From: an uncultured Bacillus sp.
Lineage (GTDB): Bacteria > Bacillota > Bacilli > Bacillales > Cytobacillaceae
Reading direction: 5' to 3'
Assembly: GCA_937902115.1 (NCBI GenBank)
Contig: CALGSR010000117.1
Span: 1 to 16,257 of the forward strand
DNA length: 16,257 nt
Each line of letters starts with the position of its first letter. The stretch's first letter is position 1. Of the stretch, positions 14,099-16,257 are shown piece after piece. The translations under genes and the position numbers were made by a program. Below the pieces are notes generated by a model. It was not told the origin of the DNA, searched no databases, and saw nothing but the letters and a program-made list of their open reading frames with translations.

Positions 14099-16141
14099 AT
14101 GATAACTTTAGAAGAGTTCCATGCAGACTTCTTACAGTCGATTCTTTCAGACTCTGAGAGCCGCGGATTAATGAAAGCTCAGTCTTTTTTCGAATTAGTA
14201 TGTGAAGATTTAATGCGAATGGGCGATCTAACTAATAATTACGAAATGGCAGAATTCATTAAAACAGGATGCGAAGTTTATGGATACGATTATGATGAAG
14301 GCCGAAAAATATTTACATTGATTAATTTTCAATTTTTCCAAGAAGATGGCATTGAAACTCTAATCAAACAACAAGCAACAACAAAGTTTAAACGCTTGAA
14401 CAAATTTGCTGAGTTAAGTATGAAAGGTCTTCACTATGATTTAGAGGAGACTTCTGATGCTTACTCGCTTGCCTTCACGATTAACCGGCACGTGCAAAAT
14501 AACTTAATTGATAAATTTCGTTTGATTGTTTTAACAGATGGCAAAATGTCAAAGAATATATCCCATATACCTAACGAATCGATTGAAGGTATCATATGCG
14601 AGCATAAAATTATTGATATAGACTATTTATTCAGTATCTATAAGTCTGAAAACAGCTCAGGTTCATACGATATTGAATTAAAAATTCCCTATTTGGAAGT
14701 GCATAACACATCAGATGAATATCAGTCCTTTTTAGGGATTATGGACGGGGAACAATTGTTTGAAATTTACGATCAATACGGTCAAAAGCTTTTAGAACAA
14801 AACGTTCGTACCTTTTTGCAGTTTAGGGGTGGCGTTAATAAAGGGATAAAAAATACAATTCAGTATAAACCAGATATGTTTTTTGCTTATAATAACGGCA
14901 TCACAGCAACTGCTACAAATGTTGAAACGAAAGGCGGATATATCACTAAAGTTACCGATTTCCAAATTGTAAACGGCGGTCAAACTACATCTGCTATTTA
15001 TTCGGCGAAAAAGAACTCAAAGCTGGATATTTCCAATGTATCAGTACAAATGAAATTATCCGTTGTAAATAATATTGAGAAGAAAAGCGAGTTTGTTTCG
15101 AGTGTATCACAATATGCAAATACACAGAATAAAGTGAATAAATCGGACTTTTTCTCAAATAGTCCGTTCCACAAAGAGATGAAAGATTACTCTAATCGAA
15201 TTTGGATGGCTACCCGTGGTGGTTCTCAGAAACGTACTCATTGGTTCTATGAAAGAGTGCGAGGTGAATACTTAAATGAACAGGCCTATTTAACGCCAGC
15301 AAAGAAAAGGCAATTCCAAATTGAGAATCCAAAGGAGCAGCTGATTGATAAGACATTTTTGGCAAAGAGTGAAAACTCTTGGAACCAAAAACCGCATATT
15401 GTATCGAAGGGTGCCCAATACAGTTTTGAGGAATTTGCAAATTCAGTAACAGATACATTAGAGAAAAATGATATGGCAATCACAGAGAAATATTTTAAGG
15501 ATGCCGTGTCAAGGGTAATTCTATTCCGTGCGACAGAAAAAATTATTTCTAAGGCTTCTTGGTATGAAAATGCCTTCAGAGCCCAAACAGTGGCTTATTC
15601 AATCTCTTTACTCTCTCATTCTATCCAAAAAAGGAAGCTATATTTAGATTTTAACAGTATATGGGATGAGCAGAGATTACCAATAGAATTGGAAGACTTA
15701 ATGAAGGTTATTACTAAGAAGGTTTACGAAAAGATTACAAATCCGCCACCAGGTGTAGCTAATATTGCTCAATGGTGTAAAAAAGAGCAATGCTGGATCG
15801 ATGTGCGCTCTCTTGAAATTGATTTAATAACGCTTAAGAAATTAGTTGTTACTACGGAAGAAGAAAATTATGAACAAAGATCAGAAAAGAAACAAAAAGA
15901 ATTAGACAATGGTATTGAGATCCAGGCATTTGTTGTTCAAACCAATTTTGAGGTTTGGAATCAATTATTAGGATACTATATGAGTAATAATATCTTTAGA
16001 TCTCTTACGATTACACAAAGGGACATCTTACAAAAATATACAGACGGGAGACTACCACTACCTTCTGAAAAACAATCAAAGGTACTTTATTCCTTATATC
16101 AGAAAGCATTAAAAGAGGGATGGGAAGTAGTAAATAGTTAA
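14099..16141 (+). CDS. AIPR-family protein (abortive-infection phage-resistance type)
   Basis: The 680-residue protein has the AIPR core from about residue 230: LLEQNVRTFLQFRGGVNKGI (N235), then PDMFFAYNNGITATAT (NNGIT at 265-269) and IVNGGQTTSAIYSA (NGGQTT 292-297), the family's strongest signatures. The N-terminal 200 residues are a separate, mostly alpha/beta region I cannot name with confidence; nuclease-like folds are reported for N-termini of some relatives. The C-terminal 280 residues are helical and unassigned. The family was defined from abortive-infection and restriction gene neighbourhoods, and its biochemical role is unclear. GGAGA at 14086-14090 lies 8 bases before ATG 14099. It is the last gene of the operon, followed by a weak terminator. 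Confidence 0.85.
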   Translation: MITLEEFHADFLQSILSDSESRGLMKAQSFFELVCEDLMRMGDLTNNYEMAEFIKTGCEVYGYDYDEGRKIFTLINFQFFQEDGIETLIKQQATTKFKRLNKFAELSMKGLHYDLEETSDAYSLAFTINRHVQNNLIDKFRLIVLTDGKMSKNISHIPNESIEGIICEHKIIDIDYLFSIYKSENSSGSYDIELKIPYLEVHNTSDEYQSFLGIMDGEQLFEIYDQYGQKLLEQNVRTFLQFRGGVNKGIKNTIQYKPDMFFAYNNGITATATNVETKGGYITKVTDFQIVNGGQTTSAIYSAKKNSKLDISNVSVQMKLSVVNNIEKKSEFVSSVSQYANTQNKVNKSDFFSNSPFHKEMKDYSNRIWMATRGGSQKRTHWFYERVRGEYLNEQAYLTPAKKRQFQIENPKEQLIDKTFLAKSENSWNQKPHIVSKGAQYSFEEFANSVTDTLEKNDMAITEKYFKDAVSRVILFRATEKIISKASWYENAFRAQTVAYSISLLSHSIQKRKLYLDFNSIWDEQRLPIELEDLMKVITKKVYEKITNPPPGVANIAQWCKKEQCWIDVRSLEIDLITLKKLVVTTEEENYEQRSEKKQKELDNGIEIQAFVVQTNFEVWNQLLGYYMSNNIFRSLTITQRDILQKYTDGRLPLPSEKQSKVLYSLYQKALKEGWEVVNS

Positions 16142-16150
16142 TTTATAAGA

Positions 16151-16190
16151 AAAATAGCCACTGTCAAGGAAAGAGGGTTATTTTCGTTTA
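16151..16190 (+). terminator. Weak terminator after the AIPR gene
   Basis: AAAATAGCC (16151-16159) can pair with GGGTTATTTT (16175-16184) with one mismatch, across a 15-base loop, and TTTTCGTTTA follows the stem. The stem is AU-rich. It lies 10 bases past the stop codon and is the natural end of the effector operon. Confidence 0.4.
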
Positions 16191-16202
16191 GTGAGTAATC
16201 CC

Positions 16203-16257
16203 GAATAATAAAAAAGTGTACATTTTCCAGTACGCACCACAAATGGCCGTGTATTCC
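16203..16257. repeat. Imperfect direct repeat, copy 2, running off the window
   Basis: This stretch shares AATAATAAAA, GTACA, CACAAAT and GCCGT-TAT-CC with 7737-7787, in order. It may be the first bases of an IS66-type element in the same orientation as the relic at 7826-8236. GGCCGTGTAT at 16244-16253 corresponds to the hairpin arm AGCCGTATAT of copy 1, and its partner would lie outside the window. Confidence 0.45.

Noticed and set aside
3958..16141. DISARM system, because a PLD protein, a helicase and a C5 methyltransferase are all present
   Set aside because: DISARM needs DrmA (DUF1998 helicase) and DrmB. Here the PLD is fused to a broken helicase outside the operon and the effectors are GHKL/Z1/DUF4420/AIPR.

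Overview
The window is low-GC DNA from a Firmicute, most likely a Bacillaceae member. Evidence: AT-rich sequence, GGAGG-type ribosome binding sites, frequent TTG/GTG starts beside good Shine-Dalgarno sites, and a gene set typical of Bacillus relatives. No rRNA, tRNA or CRISPR array was seen.

Layout. (1) 1-3731 looks like ordinary chromosome: the tail of an upstream gene, a small membrane-type protein with a terminator, a beta-hydroxyacid dehydrogenase, a BenE-type transporter, the decayed C-terminal tail of an Rpn/PD-(D/E)XK 'putative transposase' gene, and on the minus strand a DHFR-like (RibD C-terminal) reductase. (2) 3958-5529 is a broken PLD-nuclease/superfamily II helicase gene, with an in-frame amber codon and a missing C-terminal half. 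Homology stops at about 5527, so this may be the left edge of an inserted island. (3) 5530-16141 is a defence-type island. It holds a C5 cytosine DNA methyltransferase split by a frameshift at a T4G4 run, a relic of an IS66-type transposase on the minus strand, a serine-recombinase-like gene, and then four tightly packed genes: a GHKL (MORC-like) ATPase, a Z1-domain superfamily II ATPase, a DUF4420 PD-(D/E)XK nuclease and an AIPR-family protein. (4) The last 54 bases repeat, imperfectly, the sequence just downstream of the methyltransferase, and may be the end of an IS66-type element that continues beyond the window.

How the genes may work together. GHKL ATPase + Z1 + PD-(D/E)XK + AIPR, often with a C5 methyltransferase, is a gene neighbourhood described as a putative restriction-modification system (Iyer, Abhiman and Aravind 2008, on MORC/MutL-like ATPases). 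The four effector genes here look intact and translationally coupled (overlaps of 29 and 17 nt, then a 15-nt gap), while the protective methyltransferase is interrupted. Either it still works (as a split enzyme, or because the frameshift is an error), or the nuclease arm tolerates unmodified self DNA.

The most unusual point is the gene heading the operon. It has the fold and C-terminal helix-turn-helix of a Tn552-like serine resolvase but has lost four of six active-site positions (R8, S10, D67 and R68 in gamma-delta numbering). A perfect 26-bp palindrome of 12+2+12 form, the geometry of a DNA-invertase binding site, lies 64 nt upstream. I infer a recombinase that has become a DNA-binding regulator of the defence operon.
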